Source: Coemansia sp. RSA 922
Lineage: Eukaryota; Kickxellomycota; Kickxellomycetes; Kickxellales; Kickxellaceae
Reading direction: 5' to 3'
Length of the DNA stretch: 16,478 bases
Assembly: GCA_027577415.1 (NCBI GenBank)
Contig: JANBQS010000503.1
Coordinates: forward strand, 1-16,478
Shown here: positions 15,064 to 16,478 of the stretch, piece after piece
Layout of the letters: the number at the start of each line of letters is the position of its first letter
Position numbering within the stretch: the first letter of the stretch is position 1
Program-made: the position numbers and the translations under genes
Notes under the pieces: model-generated
What the model saw: only the letters and a program-made list of their open reading frames with translations
The model's database searches: none
What the model was told of the DNA's origin: nothing

Positions 15064-15141
15064 AATCCTCTCTCTCTCTCTCTTTTATTTTTTATCTCTG
15101 AAACATGGCCACTATATTAAATACATTCATGTGTATAGTGT
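15064..15141. terminator. 78-bp convergent 3' region with poly(A) signals on both strands
   Basis: The profilin stop and the stop of the minus-strand gene are 78 bp apart. On the plus strand ATTAAA lies at 15116-15121. On the minus strand AATAAA reads at 15089-15084. The two 3' untranslated regions therefore probably overlap. A (CT)8 microsatellite at 15068-15083 directly follows the profilin stop. Confidence 0.5.
15068..15083. repeat. (CT)8 microsatellite
   Basis: Eight perfect CT dinucleotides begin five bases after the profilin stop codon, inside its predicted 3' untranslated region. Probably simple-sequence drift; such a tract is likely to vary in length between isolates. Confidence 0.85.
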
Positions 15142-16206
15142 TTAGTTGAGCGACTGACCCATGTCGGCAAGCTGTGACTTGATTTCCAGGTCATCGGGGC
15201 TGAGCTTGTGAGCCTGGACAAGTTTAGTGGTGGCGAGCTCGTAGGCATTCATTGCCTTTTCCTCGTCTTCGTAGCAGCCGCAGAGCACCAGCAGTAATTG
15301 CGCATATAGCTTGCAGCACTCTGCGTCATTGGGCTGAGAAGCCAGGTACTCGACAATAGGCTCCAGTCTAGCCTCGACCGCGTCAGCATTGACCAAGCAC
15401 TCGGCAGCCGCCATAGCCCAGACGAGCGTGGCCTGATGTGCGATCTTGCGCATATCGTCCCCATTGACATTACTAGCCGAGCTGCTAGTGGCAAGCCAGC
15501 CCTCATGTGCATAGACGATTGAGACAGCCGCGTCAAACAGAACCAGCAGCATCCTGCTAGTCAGCGCGTGGGCCTCGCGCCGAGCAAACAAGAACGTCAG
15601 CGTGCCCAGATACGCCTCAACGAACGGAGCCGCGCTGCGCTCAGCGGAGAGCTTGTTATGAGCCGCCACAAGTTGTGCCAGACTGTCCACTAGTTTCTGT
15701 TCGCCGGCAATCGGCCTACTAACGTCCTCATCCACATCATCGTTATCGCTGTCGTCGGCTGTGGGATCGCGCCAATTACTCTGCTCCAAACAAAAGGACA
15801 AAACCTGCGCACGCGCCTCTAGCAATTCACACTGAGCCCTTTCCAAATCGCTCACCGTATTGAGCTCTTTGGCTAGAAGTACGGCCTTTTCCGCGTACTC
15901 CATGTACTCTGCGTACTCGCTAAACCGCAAGAGTGCCCAGGCGTGTTCCATTGACTTGTCATCACCGTACTTTTCTATCGCTGTTTCGAATAATTTAATT
16001 ACTACTGCGCGATCCCCTGTGTTCTCTATTTCTTCCAATGCCATCGATACGAGTACGGCTGCCGACTGGCTCAATACTTGGTCGTCTAGTTGAACGGGTC
16101 CATCGCCGCAGCAACTGCAATTGTCATCGGTGCAGTTGTGTCCAGCGCTGCAGTCCTTGGATGTGCGAGCGCGCTTAGGTGCGCTGGAACTTTGGGTGTG
16201 CTTCAT
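15142..16206 (-). CDS. TPR-like helical protein, possibly ETT1/Nro1 family
   Basis: From the Met at 16206 this is a 354 aa acidic, mostly alpha-helical protein ending in TAA. The helices resemble tetratricopeptide-type pairs, for example residues 64-116 (AVVIKLFETAIEKYGDDKSMEHAWALLRFSEYAEYM and onward) and the end (KLYAQLLLVLCGCYEDEEKAMNAYELATTKLVQAHKLSPDDLEIKSQL). An acidic linker, DPTADDSDNDDVDEDV, lies near 147-162. Layout, size and style recall fungal Ett1/Nro1, which acts in translation termination and oxygen-regulated Ofd1 control, but the usual N-terminal MAKRPLGLGK-type motif is missing, so the name is tentative. The N-terminus has a basic KRAR stretch and five Cys within 19-33. A longer frame starts 21 codons upstream at 16269, but those codons run through T-rich DNA resembling an untranslated leader or intron end, so the shorter start is chosen. 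Confidence 0.55.
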   Translation of the reverse strand: MKHTQSSSAPKRARTSKDCSAGHNCTDDNCSCCGDGPVQLDDQVLSQSAAVLVSMALEEIENTGDRAVVIKLFETAIEKYGDDKSMEHAWALLRFSEYAEYMEYAEKAVLLAKELNTVSDLERAQCELLEARAQVLSFCLEQSNWRDPTADDSDNDDVDEDVSRPIAGEQKLVDSLAQLVAAHNKLSAERSAAPFVEAYLGTLTFLFARREAHALTSRMLLVLFDAAVSIVYAHEGWLATSSSASNVNGDDMRKIAHQATLVWAMAAAECLVNADAVEARLEPIVEYLASQPNDAECCKLYAQLLLVLCGCYEDEEKAMNAYELATTKLVQAHKLSPDDLEIKSQLADMGQSLN

Positions 16207-16236
16207 ATCTACAAAAAGTGGAAATATAAAAAGTTT
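16207..16236. promoter_or_regulatory. very short interval between two divergent start codons
   Basis: Only 30 bp lie between the chosen ATG of the minus-strand gene and the first in-frame ATG of the plus-strand edge frame. On the minus strand the sequence just before the ATG is CACTTTTTGTAG followed by AT, very like a 3' splice site, so the minus-strand transcript may begin further right with a leader exon. Too short for two independent promoters as drawn. Confidence 0.3.
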
Positions 16237-16478
16237 ATGAAGAGACCAAAGTTGAATTTGAACAAACAACTTTTTTTTTTGAAAGTTGGTGAGTCTGATA
16301 ATCTGCTTGCTAGAAAATCAGGAAGTGGTCAGATCAAGAAAATACATGCGAGGAAAAACAATCCACAAGCAAGCATAATCCCAAACGCCGACGTTCTACA
16401 CGGCCTGGCAGTCTGGGAGATTTTCCGCGCTAGAGCAGAGCTGTCACTGGACGGCAAAAGGCTCGACGGTTTGGCCAT
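16237..16478 (+). CDS. partial CDS at right edge, product unknown
   Basis: An open plus-strand frame runs 80 complete codons from ATG at 16237 to the window end without a stop. The first half is Lys-rich and A/T-biased, crossing a T10 run at 16271-16280. The second half, from about 16369, looks genuinely coding: purine-first, pyrimidine-third codons are frequent, GC-ending codons rise, and the translation includes NADVLHGLAVWEIFRARAEL followed by a SLDGKRLDGLA stretch, with helical character. I do not recognise the family. The minus strand is also open for part of this stretch, with an ATG exactly at the last bases, but its codon pattern is weaker. The true start could differ because of splicing. 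Truncated by the window, so neither length nor function can be judged. Confidence 0.4.
   Translation, partial: MKRPKLNLNKQLFFLKVGESDNLLARKSGSGQIKKIHARKNNPQASIIPNADVLHGLAVWEIFRARAELSLDGKRLDGLA

Noticed and set aside
16207..16269. 21-codon N-terminal extension of the TPR-like protein from the ATG at 16269
   Set aside because: Encoded by T-rich DNA with a splice-acceptor-like end just before the next ATG, and giving a hydrophobic stretch unlike the rest of the protein.
16335..16478. 48-codon minus-strand frame starting exactly at the window end
   Set aside because: Its codon pattern is weaker than that of the plus strand over the same bases and it ends in a short hydrophobic tail; kept only as an alternative to the plus-strand edge gene.

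Overview
The window reads as nuclear DNA of a fungus. Coding regions are GC-richer than the spacers, genes are separated by short A/T-rich spacers, and one gene (profilin) carries a typical spliceosomal intron with GT, TGCTAAC and TAG signals. The gene set is fungal: a Skt5/Chs4-type chitin synthase activator, a yeast-like profilin, an Ies2-type INO80 subunit and ALG8. Two very long uninterrupted reading frames (972 and 1157 codons) indicate an intron-poor genome. A sestrin-like gene, absent from the familiar yeasts, suggests an early-diverging lineage; Kickxellomycotina (Coemansia-like) is my guess, not a demonstrated placement.

Layout. From the left there are four genes on the minus strand: an INO80B/Ies2-like chromatin remodelling subunit (172-1626), mitochondrial ribosomal protein uS15m (1815-2642), a large sestrin-like protein (2852-5770) and, after a 2.2 kb spacer, a Sel1-repeat Skt5/Chs4-like protein (7947-11420). 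A 1.4 kb divergent spacer (11421-12830) holds two closely related ACGCG-centred sites. Two genes on the plus strand follow: ALG8 (12831-14399) and, 160 bp later, profilin (14560-15063, one intron). Profilin converges on a minus-strand TPR-like gene possibly related to ETT1/Nro1 (15142-16206). The right edge carries the probable start of another plus-strand gene, cut by the window.

These are independent eukaryotic housekeeping genes and not an operon. They cover chromatin remodelling, mitochondrial translation, nutrient/stress signalling, septum and cell-wall chitin synthesis, ER N-glycan assembly and actin control. I see no mobile element, CRISPR array, tRNA or rRNA gene. The most interesting item is the fungal sestrin. 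By eye it keeps the helical cores and an acidic pair in the position used by animal sestrins to bind GATOR2. It has lost two of the three residues tied to peroxidase activity and most of the leucine-pocket residues I could place. All identities come from reading the sequence against remembered family features; no search was run.
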